Source: Bordetella genomosp. 9 (GTDB taxonomy: Bacteria > Pseudomonadota > Gammaproteobacteria > Burkholderiales > Burkholderiaceae_B). Taken from it: a DNA stretch of 64,000 nt. Both the position numbers and the translations under genes were made by a program. The notes under the pieces are model-generated. The model made no database searches and had not been told where the DNA came from. It saw nothing but the letters and a program-made list of their open reading frames with translations. The stretch covers positions 124,001 to 188,000 of the forward strand of contig NZ_CP021109.1 of assembly GCF_002119725.1 (NCBI RefSeq), given 5' to 3'. This document shows positions 26,254-35,835 of this stretch, one piece after another. Within the stretch, counting starts at the first letter, position 1. Every line of letters starts with the position of its first letter.

Positions 26254-28791
26254 CTAAGGCTGCGTCTGCGAACCCGCTGGCTGCGTCGTGTCGGCAGTGA
26301 GCCACCGGTCATTGCCCGCAGAGGGGTTCCAGGCTTCGGCGGGAGGACCCGTCATCGGAAACAGCTTGGAGAGATACTCGTCCTGAATCCTGACGTAGTG
26401 TTCAATCCTTCGGAGGTTCTCTTTGTCCGGTTTCTCACTCCAGCCCGCGTAAGTCAACCGGCGCGCCTGCGTAACGCCGCTTTCCTGCAGTACGCGTTGC
26501 GCCAGATATTCCACTACGCCACGATCCAACGAGGAACCGTCGGGATCCCTCATCCGCGTCAGGAAGTGCATCATCTCATGGACGATGGTTGCCGGACTCG
26601 CGATGGGACCGACTGTCCCGCCGTCGTAGACGGCTCCAAAAAGCTTCGTTTCCCCGTTTACTGCCATTGGAGTCCAACAGGGCGGCGCCTGCACGTCAGG
26701 CACGACGATCTTTTTTGCATCGGGGTGGCGTACTGTAACGTGGTAGCGATGGGACGTCTGGGCTGTGCCGTTTGTCAGCGTATCGGGCGCGACGATATGC
26801 ATGACCCATGCAAGGTCTTTCCGGAGAATGCCATTGTCCCTTGCATAATTGGCCAGGCCGCGGAATGTCTCGGATCGCGCATAAAGATCCTTTAGAAACC
26901 GGCGCATGTTCTCCACTATCCGGTCCTCCATACGGTCGGCATTGGACGGATCGGCCAGGCTTGGGTCGACTTTGGCGTAGGCGGAGGTTCGCAGATTGGC
27001 GACGTAGAAGTCGAGGTACTGGTCGAGCTCGTTGTCCCACCATGGGTAATGGGTGAGATCCGTGGCTTCTCCCAGAATCGTCTTCGCAAGCCGCACCGTT
27101 TCCGTATCCGCGATGCGCGTCGGCTTTATCGTGGCCGGATTGATGACGATGCGGTCCGCCATATCTTTCACGGCGTCCGCGTCGATTCTGCGCGTTACCG
27201 CACTCCCGGCGCCCGCCGTGCCCGGCTTGCCTCCTCCGCCCTGTAGTCGAGGGACGGTTTCCGCCTTGCGCCATGCGGCCTGGCCCTTGTCCCAGACCAG
27301 GCGCGGCCCGCCATCGCGCGTTCCGGGCAAGGGCGCGCCGGCGATGCGCCAGATGGGCCGTTCCCGTGTGCTGGTCGCGCGATCAGGCAGCACTTCCAGA
27401 AAGTCGCCGCCGATTTCGGCGTAGCGTTTGCCGCCGAGCATGATGGTGCCGTCTCCGGACCTTGCCGCGCTGGCGAGGGTCTGCCGCAGCGTGGCTTCGG
27501 AAATCCGATAGCGCGCCACGATGCCGTCAGGCAGCATGGTCCCGTCCCGGTGCCCGATGCGGTCTGCCTGGAATGACGAATGATGGGCCTGGCTCACCCA
27601 ACCGCCCTGGCGGGCGTCATAAACGAGCAGTGTCGATATTTCGGCGGTGGACGGCGCCTGCGGTCCCGACCCGGTGGGCCGGGCAGGCACGGTGCGCCAA
27701 GGGACCGGACCGCCGGCGGCGAATGGCGTGGCCTTCTCGACCTGGACATAGTCGCCAGCGATGAAGGCAAATGTTTTGCCGTCAACCGCGATGGTGCCGT
27801 CGGCGGACACGGGCGTCCGGCGCAGCAGGTCGAGCATGGCGCGGCCGGCGACCGCGTTGCGCGTCAGTTCCGATATTTCCAGCGATGGGCTGAGACGTCC
27901 GTCGGACGCGCGCAAAAGCACGGGCCCGGCAGGTTGAAGCCGATAGGGGTCCAGGCGCACATAGGCGGTGCCGAAGCGTTGTAGCCATTGCGTACCGCCA
28001 TTGTCCAAAACTGCCCTGACGAAGGGCGCTTGGACGCCGCCGGGCGCGGGTACGGCCGGCGCCGCCATGCGCGGCTTTGCCCAGAGCGGCGCCTTCATGC
28101 CTGATGTATTCAATAAGCCGGCGCGCCCGCGAAGCCGGGCGGCAAGGCCGGGAAACTTGCCGCGCAGGCCCGCGGCGGCCTTGCGCAGCGTTTCGGGGCG
28201 CAGATACTTATACGACCGCCGAAGCAGCGACGATGCGCCGGGGGCAAGGGCATCGATCGCAGTGCTGGCGGTATGCATCGCGTGCGCGCCGATCGACAAC
28301 GCCCGGGCGTAGGCCCCCGCGTACTGCACGCCCAGCATTGCTCCTTTCAACAACCCGCGGCGCGCGAATGAACCGATCGCGACCTGGATTCCCAGAAAAA
28401 GGGCCTTCTTGCCGACGGCCATGAGCTTGCCGGCGGCAACCGCCGGAGGAATCAATGTGACTACGCCGGAGATGAACGATAGGTACGCCGTTACGTAGTC
28501 GCCTCTTTTGATGCCGGTATAAACGCCGTAGAACGGGACGACCGTCTCCAGGACGCGATCCGCTCTGCTGACCCCGTCCTGGACAGGCGCGCCTTGATCC
28601 TTGAGCGCCAGCAGCTTGGGGCGAAACTCGGCGTCGATGGCGTCGTCGAAGCGGCGCGCCTGCCCGCGTACCAGCTGATCGAAGGAACATTTGAAGTTCA
28701 CCTCCGAACCCGATGCCGCTTCGATCTTTTTCAGGTCTTCCGCGGCCAGGGCGAGATGGCGGTTGCTTCTAAGCCAGTCCTCGCGGCCCAT
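26254..28791 (-). CDS. large toxin/effector-like protein, C-terminal part, with HExxH metalloprotease motif
   Basis: 845 residues; not assigned to a named family with certainty. Residues 85-165 hold hydrophobic segments (VVPFYGVYTG, FISGVVTLIPPAVAAG, ALFLGIQVAIGSF) that could insert in a membrane. Residues 305-400 and 430-510 are two copies of a module (DGTIAVDGKTFAFIAGDYVQV..PWR..LVYD..GGW versus DGTIMLGGKRYAEIGGDFLEV..IWR..LVWD..AAW) like those in large Pseudomonas dermonecrotic-toxin-like proteins. Residues 738-742 are HEMMH with a Glu at 761 (GVVEYLAQ), a gluzincin-type zinc site. The ATG at 28791 has no ribosome-binding site and overlaps the upstream frame by 61 bases, so this is most likely the continuation of the gene at 28731-30389 after a one-base frameshift. 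Confidence 0.72.
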   Translation of the reverse strand: MGREDWLRSNRHLALAAEDLKKIEAASGSEVNFKCSFDQLVRGQARRFDDAIDAEFRPKLLALKDQGAPVQDGVSRADRVLETVVPFYGVYTGIKRGDYVTAYLSFISGVVTLIPPAVAAGKLMAVGKKALFLGIQVAIGSFARRGLLKGAMLGVQYAGAYARALSIGAHAMHTASTAIDALAPGASSLLRRSYKYLRPETLRKAAAGLRGKFPGLAARLRGRAGLLNTSGMKAPLWAKPRMAAPAVPAPGGVQAPFVRAVLDNGGTQWLQRFGTAYVRLDPYRLQPAGPVLLRASDGRLSPSLEISELTRNAVAGRAMLDLLRRTPVSADGTIAVDGKTFAFIAGDYVQVEKATPFAAGGPVPWRTVPARPTGSGPQAPSTAEISTLLVYDARQGGWVSQAHHSSFQADRIGHRDGTMLPDGIVARYRISEATLRQTLASAARSGDGTIMLGGKRYAEIGGDFLEVLPDRATSTRERPIWRIAGAPLPGTRDGGPRLVWDKGQAAWRKAETVPRLQGGGGKPGTAGAGSAVTRRIDADAVKDMADRIVINPATIKPTRIADTETVRLAKTILGEATDLTHYPWWDNELDQYLDFYVANLRTSAYAKVDPSLADPSNADRMEDRIVENMRRFLKDLYARSETFRGLANYARDNGILRKDLAWVMHIVAPDTLTNGTAQTSHRYHVTVRHPDAKKIVVPDVQAPPCWTPMAVNGETKLFGAVYDGGTVGPIASPATIVHEMMHFLTRMRDPDGSSLDRGVVEYLAQRVLQESGVTQARRLTYAGWSEKPDKENLRRIEHYVRIQDEYLSKLFPMTGPPAEAWNPSAGNDRWLTADTTQPAGSQTQP

Positions 28792-30389
28792 CGTGTCTGG
28801 AATTTTTCGACGATGCCGCTGGGAGAGAAGAAGTACCGATAGAGCGACTTGCCGTCGCTGTATCGGATGAAAAAGCCGTACGCCTGGATATCGCTGGGCG
28901 AGGTGATGGCGATGCGGTCGATGCGAATCGACGCATCGGGGTCGCCTTCCCTGAAGCCGTCTTGCCGCGCGATGTCCGTCATGACGCGGACGAGGCCCTT
29001 GTGGGCGTCGATGTAGTTCGAAATATAGGCGTCGAATTTGCGGTTGTAGACGTCCTTGTACCGGGGCGCGTTGTCGCCGATCTCAGCGATCAGGTCGTTG
29101 TTGTAGGGGCCGGGTTCGATTTCGGACAGGTCGTTGAATCTGACGTAGAAGTCATGCAGCTTGAAGCTGAGCCGCTTGCCCTTGGAAGAAACCGGTTCTT
29201 CGATGACGATGGCCCTGGGGTCCAGGCCCAGCTCCTTCAGGGCCTCTTCGGCGATGCCTTGCGCCGTCGGCGGGTCTCCAAGCGCCAACAGACGTGCGGT
29301 GACTTCCCCCAGCGCGATTTCGGATTTGAACTCCTGGGCCGCGAATGCCTGGATTTTTTCCGTGATTTCAGCCTGGTTATCTTCCCGCAGCTGGGCCAGG
29401 TCCGCCTTGCCGGCGGCGTGCGCCATGAGCAGTACCGCGGTCTGCGCGAGCTCGTGCCCGCGTTCCGCGCTTGACGTTGGCGCCATACTCATCGCCTGAC
29501 CGAAGGCCGTGACTTCGTCGAAAGACAGGGCTGCCGGATTCAGGCCAGCGTCTTTGCAGGCTTCGATGCCGGCCCAGAGATTCATCCAGTCGCGGCTGCC
29601 GTAGCGTACGGTTTGCGGCAGCGGATGAAAGGAAAGCGTGGGGTCCCCGATCAGCGCGGTTCTCAGCTGCGGGATCATCGCACCAAGCCCTTTGGTGCCG
29701 GCCGCGGCGTCCAAGGCCTGCCCGATGCGCGCATCCATCGCGGCGGCCGCATCGCGAAGGGATAGGCGGGTGGCATTGCGCAGGGTGATGCCGTCATAGA
29801 ACACCGTTGCCCCATCGGCGCCATCGGCCCCCAGCGCCGCCTTCCAATCGATGGCGCGCGTCAACGAAAGGACCAGCGCGTTGGCCAGCAGCCGGCGATG
29901 GCCGGCCTCGAGGCTGGCAGCGTCGACGTCGCCTTCGAACAGACCGGAGGCCTTGGCAAGGCCCAGCAGCAGCGACGTGTCGTCTTCCAGCCACCTGCCT
30001 GCCGTATCGGCGTCCCCTTTCGCATGCGGAGCGAAATAGGCGGCGATGACGTGCGACGCATCCGCCTCGGCGGGAAGATTGCGCGCGGCGCGCGCATGGG
30101 CCACGAAAGCGGCGACGATGCGGCGAGCCGTTGCTTCATGGTCGACGGAGCCATTCGCGTCGCGGCCGCCGCCCTCGTCCGCGGCTCGCGTATCGCCGGT
30201 CCTGCTGTTTCCTATGTCTGCGATCCGCGCTGCGAAAAGGTCTGCGTCGTCGTTATTTGCGGCGTTCGGATATTTCGCGCTCGCGGCATCGACCGTGAAG
30301 GGGGGTGGCGGGGCTTCGAATGATCGCGCATCCGCCGGGGGCGGGGAAAGGCTGTCTTTCGCGACAGGAGAGGGGCTGATGACTGACAT
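28731..30389 (-). CDS. large toxin/effector-like protein, N-terminal part, ending at a frameshift
   Basis: 552 residues from the ATG at 30389, which has GGAG 9 bases upstream. The first 90 residues are Pro/Ala/Asp-rich and unstructured, with no classical signal peptide, as in effectors exported by type III or similar systems. The rest is mainly helical, with no recognised domain. The last natural residues are YFFSPSGIVEK (residue 529); after that the frame reads 23 arginine-rich residues unlike protein and stops. Adding one A to the A5 run (T5 at 28803-28807 on the + strand) would join it to the next frame as GIVEKIPDTMGREDW, giving about 1,378 residues. It is either a mutated gene, a slippage site or a sequencing error. 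Confidence 0.7.
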   Translation of the reverse strand: MSVISPSPVAKDSLSPPPADARSFEAPPPPFTVDAASAKYPNAANNDDADLFAARIADIGNSRTGDTRAADEGGGRDANGSVDHEATARRIVAAFVAHARAARNLPAEADASHVIAAYFAPHAKGDADTAGRWLEDDTSLLLGLAKASGLFEGDVDAASLEAGHRRLLANALVLSLTRAIDWKAALGADGADGATVFYDGITLRNATRLSLRDAAAAMDARIGQALDAAAGTKGLGAMIPQLRTALIGDPTLSFHPLPQTVRYGSRDWMNLWAGIEACKDAGLNPAALSFDEVTAFGQAMSMAPTSSAERGHELAQTAVLLMAHAAGKADLAQLREDNQAEITEKIQAFAAQEFKSEIALGEVTARLLALGDPPTAQGIAEEALKELGLDPRAIVIEEPVSSKGKRLSFKLHDFYVRFNDLSEIEPGPYNNDLIAEIGDNAPRYKDVYNRKFDAYISNYIDAHKGLVRVMTDIARQDGFREGDPDASIRIDRIAITSPSDIQAYGFFIRYSDGKSLYRYFFSPSGIVEKFQTRWAARTGLEATAISPWPRKT

Positions 30390-30488
30390 TTGCAACGACT
30401 CCAAAACTGCCGGTCCCCTCGGCAGGGACACGACGAGGCACTTTTGGCACCGGCGCCGCTGCTCCGTTCCTCTCTCACCAGTCCGAAT

Positions 30489-30728
30489 TCAGCCGTTGGC
30501 GTTTCCCGGTTGTCCCATCGCGGCGCGCCAGGACTCGAAGGCCGCGCCGGCGGGGCCATCCAGGTCTTGCAGGGTGAATTCCCGCTGGCGGGCGAAGATC
30601 ATCATCGCGTAGGGCACAGCCAGTGCCGCGGCCTCCGGGCAGAGGCGGGACTCGTCGCCCGTGGAGGGCGAGCGGTTGCGCCAGTAGTTGATCGCGTCTT
30701 CGAGGCGGGAGATGGGAATCGTGTCCAT
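30489..30728 (-). CDS. DUF3717 domain protein
   Basis: Small protein of 79 residues beginning MDTIPISRLEDAINYWR, the hallmark of DUF3717 proteins of Burkholderiales, followed by RLCPEAAALAVPYAMMI. Function unknown; soluble and helical. It is upstream of and in the same direction as the effector-like gene with a 100-base gap, but relatives occur without such a neighbour, so it is probably ordinary core sequence at the edge of an insertion. Confidence 0.82.
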   Translation of the reverse strand: MDTIPISRLEDAINYWRNRSPSTGDESRLCPEAAALAVPYAMMIFARQREFTLQDLDGPAGAAFESWRAAMGQPGNANG

Positions 30729-30967
30729 GATGGCATTGTCACAGAATCCGCAGCGAAGCCGTGCGGCATCGTCGCGGATGTTGGAGGCCGGTTCGACGGC
30801 GGGACGCCGTCGGCGGCCGGCATAAAAATAGCGTAGCTGGACGAGCGTGCCAGTGGCCGGCAGCAGCGCGCGCGCCTGGCCGCAGCGTTTTCAAACGGTC
30901 ACTTTGGCAATACGCCGAAAAGGGTGCCCGATGCTATACATCGGGCCGTCTTTCAAAGGAGGCCAAG

Positions 30968-31705
30968 ATGAATACTCCAGCGTCTTCCCCAGCCGTCACG
31001 GCCCGTCGCGGCTTGCATCCCCTGGTCGCGATCGCGTCGGTCTGCGTGATCGCGCTGTGCGCGGTCGCCATTGCCGCCATCCTGGGTTGGCTGCCGACGC
31101 CGAAGGCACAGCAGGAAGCGGCTCAAAGCGCGACCGCGGCGGCGCCGCAAGCGGGGGCCGTTCAGGGCGCGGCGCCCGTGGCGCAGCCCGCGCCCGCACC
31201 CATGCCGGCGCGAGCGGATCAGGTTGCAGCAGAACAGGCCGCGACAGGTCAAGCCGCGACGGGCCAGGTTGGAACCAACCAGGTTGGGACGAACCAGGTT
31301 GGCACGGGCCAGGTTGGGCCCGGCCAAGCGCCCGGTGCCGGGAGCCAGGCGGCATGCCCGCATTGCGGCGTAGTGGTGTCGGTGAATACGGTCCAAGTGC
31401 CGGTGCAGAACCGCAGCGAGCCCATCCTCGGGACGGTGGCTGGCGGGGTTGTCGGTGGGGTGGTGGGAAACCAGTTCGGTGGCGGCAATGGCAGGACCGC
31501 GATGACCGTGCTGGGGGCGGTGGGCGGCGCTTTGGCAGGCCGTGAAATCGAGCGTAATATGAAACAGCAACAGACGGTGACACAGTATCGGCTGGTGGCG
31601 CGGACGAACGACGGGCGCACGCATACGTTCCGCAGCTCGACGCCGTTCCAGTACGCGCCTGGGCAAGCGATACGGGTAGAGAACAATCAATTGCTCCCGC
31701 AATAA
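30968..31705 (+). CDS. glycine-zipper (2TM/SlyB-like) envelope protein with pentapeptide repeats
   Basis: 245 residues. One N-terminal membrane helix at about 17-40 anchors it. An Ala/Pro/Gln-rich linker contains eight tandem pentapeptides of the form xxxQ(V/A) at residues 82-121. Then comes a CPHCG pair of cysteines and a glycine-zipper segment (TVAGGVVGGVVGNQFGGGNG and GAVGGALAGREIE), followed by a small beta domain (YRLVARTNDGRTHTFRS). Glycine-zipper proteins of this kind are cell-envelope or outer-membrane-associated; the exact role is unknown. The ATG at 30968 follows AAAGGAGG. Confidence 0.83.
   Translation: MNTPASSPAVTARRGLHPLVAIASVCVIALCAVAIAAILGWLPTPKAQQEAAQSATAAAPQAGAVQGAAPVAQPAPAPMPARADQVAAEQAATGQAATGQVGTNQVGTNQVGTGQVGPGQAPGAGSQAACPHCGVVVSVNTVQVPVQNRSEPILGTVAGGVVGGVVGNQFGGGNGRTAMTVLGAVGGALAGREIERNMKQQQTVTQYRLVARTNDGRTHTFRSSTPFQYAPGQAIRVENNQLLPQ
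31211..31330 (+). repeat. eight tandem 15-base units inside the glycine-zipper gene
   Basis: Units begin at 31211 and run in frame: RADQV, AAEQA, ATGQA, ATGQV, GTNQV, GTNQV, GTGQV, GPGQA. The central units share CAGGTTGG junctions at the DNA level, so unit number could change by slippage without breaking the frame. Confidence 0.85.
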
Positions 31706-31815
31706 AGGCGCGAAGACAGGGGGACGGCGGCCCCTGCGTATGGCCGCCATCGGATGCGCCTTACCCGGTGTGGCCGTGGGCGCGGCCGCGCAGAAGGGGG
31801 GCGCGAGAGGACACG

Positions 31816-32871
31816 ATGACAGACCAGAACACGAATCCCTTCGTCCTGCCCGGCATGGGCCAAGGCGGCAGCGAGTCCGGCGGTAATCCGCTGATCGCCA
31901 GCATGGAGATGATGCGGCAGGCCTGGACGAACCTGATGGGCCCGAACGGGCTGGCGCAGACGCTGCCGATGACGCCGCCGATGAACATACAGGATCTGGA
32001 GCGCCGCATCGCCGAGCTGCGCACGGTGGAAAGCTGGCTGCGCATGAATCTGTCGATGTTGTCCAGCACGATACAAGGGCTGGAAGTGCAGCGATCCACG
32101 ATTGCGACGCTGCGTTCATTCGTCGATACCCTGGGTTCCCAAGGACAGGGCGCTGGCGGCTGGGGCGAAGCCTCGCCGCTCGAAGTGGCGCTCGGCTTGA
32201 AGCCGGCGCATCGCCGGGACCAGGCCGAAGCCGGTGACCGCCGCGCCGCGGGCGGAAGCGGGGCCGAGCGGCCGTCCGCATCGGGGAGCGGGTCGGGGGG
32301 CGCAGGCTCGCCGGAAGCCGGCTCGCCCCAGCCTGCCGGCGCATCCGAGCCGGCGGATGCGGGAATGTGGCCGCCGGGCATGGCCGCCGCCGGCGCGGCG
32401 TCCAGCCGCGCTTCGACGGCCGGCAAGGAAGGCCGCGCGCAGGCGGCGTCGGGCGAGGCGGACGCCCCCGGCTCGTCCGCCGGGTCGGCGCAGGCGATCA
32501 GCCAGGCAGCCCAATCGGCATCCGAGGCGTGGTGGGGCATGCTGCAACAGCAGTTCAACCAGTTGGCCGCCGCCACGGCCGCCACGATGCCGGCCGGCGC
32601 CACACCGGCGCCATCGCCGGGCATGCCCGACCCAACGCAGGCCTCCGGGCAGAAGGCAACGCCGCAGGACGCGTCAGAAGCGGCCCAGCCGCCCAGCCGT
32701 TCCGGTTCGGCGAGCGCAACGCGGCGCGACACGGGCCGGGCCGCGTCCAAGCGGTCCCCATCCGGCGGCGCACAGACTGCCGCAGGCAAGTCCGCGTCAG
32801 CACGCAAGACGACGCCGCGTAAATCGGCCGTCAGGAAAAACAAAATACAATCGGACTCGGATCAGTCGTAA
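31816..32871 (+). CDS. phaM: PHA granule multifunctional regulator PhaM
   Basis: 351 residues. The N-terminal 100 residues carry the PhaM signature: [57 protein letters not shown] (quoted here in segments). A long Ser/Ala/Gly-rich linker follows, and a basic tail ([16 protein letters not shown]) resembling histone H1 tails, which in Cupriavidus PhaM binds DNA. Known role: activates PhaC synthase and tethers polyhydroxybutyrate granules to the nucleoid. The ATG at 31816 follows GAGAGGA. It implies a PHB-storing organism. Confidence 0.9.
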   Translation: MTDQNTNPFVLPGMGQGGSESGGNPLIASMEMMRQAWTNLMGPNGLAQTLPMTPPMNIQDLERRIAELRTVESWLRMNLSMLSSTIQGLEVQRSTIATLRSFVDTLGSQGQGAGGWGEASPLEVALGLKPAHRRDQAEAGDRRAAGGSGAERPSASGSGSGGAGSPEAGSPQPAGASEPADAGMWPPGMAAAGAASSRASTAGKEGRAQAASGEADAPGSSAGSAQAISQAAQSASEAWWGMLQQQFNQLAAATAATMPAGATPAPSPGMPDPTQASGQKATPQDASEAAQPPSRSGSASATRRDTGRAASKRSPSGGAQTAAGKSASARKTTPRKSAVRKNKIQSDSDQS

Positions 32872-32884
32872 ATCCCTTCCACCA

Positions 32885-32907
32885 TGCGCCGCCCCAGAGG
32901 CGGCGCA
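32885..32907 (+). terminator. hairpin between phaM and glmU
   Basis: TGCGCCGCC / GGCGGCGCA nine-base-pair stem with a five-base loop, then TTCTTG. It sits 14 bases after the phaM stop and 17 bases before glmU, so it may be an attenuating terminator. Confidence 0.55.
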
Positions 32908-32923
32908 TTCTTGTCGAAATTCC

Positions 32924-34297
32924 ATGCTGAACGTCGTCATACTCGCTGCAGGGCTGGGCAAGCGCATGCAATCCGACCTGCCCAAGGTGCTTCACACGCT
33001 GGCGGGCCGCCCCATGCTGGCCCACGTACTGGATAGCGCCCGGGCGCTGCATCCCGCCCGCATCGTCGTTGTGGTCGGGCACGGAGCCGAGCGGGTCAAG
33101 GCGGCTTTCCAGGGCGCCGCGGACGTGGCTTTCGCGCTTCAGCAGCCTCAGCAGGGTACGGGGCACGCCGTGGCGCAGGCCGTGCCTTTGCTGGCGGAAG
33201 GCGACGCCGACGACGCCACGCTGGTGCTGTATGGAGACGTGCCGCTGGTGCAGCCGGGTACGCTGGCGCGTCTGCTGGAGGCGCGCCAGGACGGCATGGC
33301 GGTCCTGACGGAAACACTGGGCGACCCGACAGGCTATGGGCGCATCGTGCGCGACGAGGCCGGCCGCATCCGTCGCATCGTGGAACACAAGGACGCCTCG
33401 GATGCGGAGCGCGCCATCGCCGAAGTGAACACCGGCATCCTGGTCGCCCCGACCCGTAAGCTGAAGGACTGGCTGACCCGCATCGATAACCGCAACGCCC
33501 AGGGCGAGTACTACCTGACCGACGTCGTGGGCCTGGCCGTGGCCGATGGCGTGCCGGTGGGCAGCGCCCAGCCGGCCGCCGGGTGGGAAACGCTGGGTGT
33601 GAACAGCCGGCTTCAGCAGGCGGAACTGGAACGCGTGTGGCAGCGCGAGCAGGCGCGACGGCTGTTGGAAGCCGGTGCGTCGATTGCCGACCCGGCCCGC
33701 TTCGATGTGCGCGGAGATCTCACCGTCGGCCGCGATGTCTTTATTGACGTCGGTTGCGTGTTCGAAGGCACGGTGGCGCTCGCGGACGGCGTGCGCATCG
33801 GGCCGCACTGCGTGCTGCGCAACGTGCGGGTTGGCGCCGGCACCGTCGTGGAGGCCTTCAGCCATCTCGAGGACGCCACGGTCGGCGCGGACGCGCGCAT
33901 TGGTCCTTTCGCGCGCCTGCGGCCCGGCGCCGCGCTGGGCGACCGCACACACATCGGCAATTTCGTCGAAGTGAAGAACAGCGTGCTGGGCGAAGACAGC
34001 AAGGCCAACCATCTGGCCTACATCGGCGACGCCGACATCGGCGCGCGCGTGAACGTAGGCGCCGGCGCCATCACGTGCAATTACGATGGCGCCAACAAGC
34101 ATCGGACCATCATCGAGGACGATGTGTTTATCGGGTCCGATTCGCAGTTGGTCGCGCCGGTGCGCGTCCAGCGCGGCGCCACCCTGGGCGCCGGCACCAC
34201 GCTGACGCGTGACGCGCCGGCGGACAAGCTGACCATATCGCGGGTGCGCCAGACCACCATCGACAACTGGCAACGCCCGGTCAAGAAGAAGCCGTGA
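32924..34297 (+). CDS. glmU: bifunctional GlcN-1-P acetyltransferase / GlcNAc-1-P uridyltransferase
   Basis: Cytoplasmic enzyme of 457 residues, normal length, making UDP-GlcNAc for peptidoglycan and lipopolysaccharide. The uridyltransferase domain (1-230) starts with [20 protein letters not shown] and has QGTGHA and YGDVPL. The acetyltransferase half is a left-handed beta-helix of hexapeptide repeats (VTIG-like units), with the catalytic-site tracts FVEVKN and NYDGANKH. glmS, which supplies the same pathway, lies 4.6 kb downstream. Confidence 0.97.
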   Translation: MLNVVILAAGLGKRMQSDLPKVLHTLAGRPMLAHVLDSARALHPARIVVVVGHGAERVKAAFQGAADVAFALQQPQQGTGHAVAQAVPLLAEGDADDATLVLYGDVPLVQPGTLARLLEARQDGMAVLTETLGDPTGYGRIVRDEAGRIRRIVEHKDASDAERAIAEVNTGILVAPTRKLKDWLTRIDNRNAQGEYYLTDVVGLAVADGVPVGSAQPAAGWETLGVNSRLQQAELERVWQREQARRLLEAGASIADPARFDVRGDLTVGRDVFIDVGCVFEGTVALADGVRIGPHCVLRNVRVGAGTVVEAFSHLEDATVGADARIGPFARLRPGAALGDRTHIGNFVEVKNSVLGEDSKANHLAYIGDADIGARVNVGAGAITCNYDGANKHRTIIEDDVFIGSDSQLVAPVRVQRGATLGAGTTLTRDAPADKLTISRVRQTTIDNWQRPVKKKP

Positions 34298-35721
34298 AGG
34301 ATCAACGCAGCACGTCTCCGCAATCTCCCTCCGGCGCAAAGCCGGGCCCGAACCCGCAGGGCGGCGCCAAACCGGCGTATGACGGCTTGCCCGCGCCGCG
34401 CCGCTACTGGGCGGCGGGCGTGGTGCTGCTGGGTATCGGCCTGGCGGTGCTGGACAGCACGATTGCCAACGTGGCGCTGCCGACGATCGCCGCCGACCTG
34501 AACACCGACCCGGCCAGCGCCGTCTGGATCGTGAACGCCTACAGCGTGTCGGTGGTCATCATGCTGCTGCCACTGTCCGCTTTGGCCGAACGCGTGGGTT
34601 TCCGCCGCATGTTCGGCCTGGGTTTGGCGCTGTTCACCCTGGCTTCGCTCGGCTGTTCGATGGCCAATTCGCTGACGACTCTGACGCTGGCGCGCATGTT
34701 CCAGGGGGTTGGCGCGGCATCGCTGATGTGCATGTTCGGCGGGCTGGTGCGCAATATCTATCCGCTATCCAAGCTGGGCCGTGGCATCAGCATCAATGCC
34801 ACCATGGTGGCGGTCATGTCCGTACTCGGGCCGACATTGGGCTCGGCGATCCTGTCCGTGGCGGACTGGCCCTGGATCTTCGCGGTGAACGTGCCCTTCG
34901 GGATTTTCGGCCTATTCCTGGTGCGCTTCCTGCCCGACGTGCCGCGCAACAACACGCGTTTCGATGTGATCAGCGCCCTGCTCTGCATGGTGGTGCTGGG
35001 CGTGTTCATCACCGGCATCGACAACCTGCATGCGGACTTCATCAGGGGAGCGGGCATGGTCGCGATTTCGGTGCTGGCGGGCATTCTGCTGGTGCGCCGG
35101 GCATCGCGGCAGACCGCGCCTTTGGTGCCGGTGGATCTGCTGCGCATTCAGCCCATCGCGTACGCCGTCGCGGCCTCCGCCGCCACCTTTGCCGCGCAGA
35201 TGACCGCCTACGTCGCGCTGCCCTTTTACTTCCAGTCCGTGCTGGGCCGGCCCCATCTGGAAGTGGGCGTGCTGATGGCGGCATGGCCGGTCGCTACGGG
35301 GGTGGTCGCCCCATTCGCGGGGCGCATGTCCGACCGGTTTTCCGCCGCGTCGCTGAGCGGCATCGGCGCGGCTTGCATGGCGCTGGGGCTGATCTGGCTG
35401 GCGCTTTTGCCGCACACCGCTTCCAACGCCACGATAATCGCCGCCATGTTCGTTTGCGGACTTGGCTTCGGCTTCTTCCAGACGCCGAACAACCGGGCGA
35501 TGATTTCCTCGGCGCCCCGCAACCGCAGCGGCGCCATCGGCGGCGTACAGGCCACCACGCGGGTCTTCGGCCAAAGCTTCGGCACGGCCCTGGTGGCCAC
35601 GGCGTTCGGCATGGGCGGGCATCATGGCGCCCTGCTGGCCCTCGTCATGGGCGTGGTCTGCGCCATCGTGGCGGTGCTGGTCAATACGGTGCGTTTCTCC
35701 CGCCAGAAAACGTCCGCGTGA
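34294..35721 (+). CDS. MFS transporter, DHA2 (14-helix) drug-efflux type
   Basis: 475 residues with a long polar N-terminus (Pro/Gly/Lys-rich) and about 14 membrane helices. [20 protein letters not shown] is the DHA2 signature in the first helix, and [16 protein letters not shown] is the loop 2-3 motif A variant. Starts at a GTG overlapping the glmU stop by four bases, so translation is coupled. Probably a proton-driven exporter of toxic organic compounds; substrate unknown. It has no regulator next to it. Confidence 0.87.
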   Translation: MKDQRSTSPQSPSGAKPGPNPQGGAKPAYDGLPAPRRYWAAGVVLLGIGLAVLDSTIANVALPTIAADLNTDPASAVWIVNAYSVSVVIMLLPLSALAERVGFRRMFGLGLALFTLASLGCSMANSLTTLTLARMFQGVGAASLMCMFGGLVRNIYPLSKLGRGISINATMVAVMSVLGPTLGSAILSVADWPWIFAVNVPFGIFGLFLVRFLPDVPRNNTRFDVISALLCMVVLGVFITGIDNLHADFIRGAGMVAISVLAGILLVRRASRQTAPLVPVDLLRIQPIAYAVAASAATFAAQMTAYVALPFYFQSVLGRPHLEVGVLMAAWPVATGVVAPFAGRMSDRFSAASLSGIGAACMALGLIWLALLPHTASNATIIAAMFVCGLGFGFFQTPNNRAMISSAPRNRSGAIGGVQATTRVFGQSFGTALVATAFGMGGHHGALLALVMGVVCAIVAVLVNTVRFSRQKTSA

Positions 35722-35775
35722 CATCACGGCTCCGGCGCTGGCCGGTGGCGCGCCCGGGCCGGCTGGCGCCCCTCC

Positions 35776-35781
35776 TATAAT
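35776..35781 (+). promoter_or_regulatory. candidate -10 element for ugd
   Basis: TATAAT, 54 bases before the ugd start. No -35 hexamer with proper spacing is convincing, so only the -10 is proposed. Confidence 0.4.
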
Positions 35782-35835
35782 GCCGCGGTACGCCGCGCGA
35801 GCCGCGCGGCCGACGCGTTAGGAAGGCGAGCAGCA

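Noticed and set aside
30489..30728. Secretion chaperone for the effector-like gene
   Set aside because: It matches DUF3717, common in Burkholderiales without effectors nearby, and lacks the acidic character and size typical of such chaperones.
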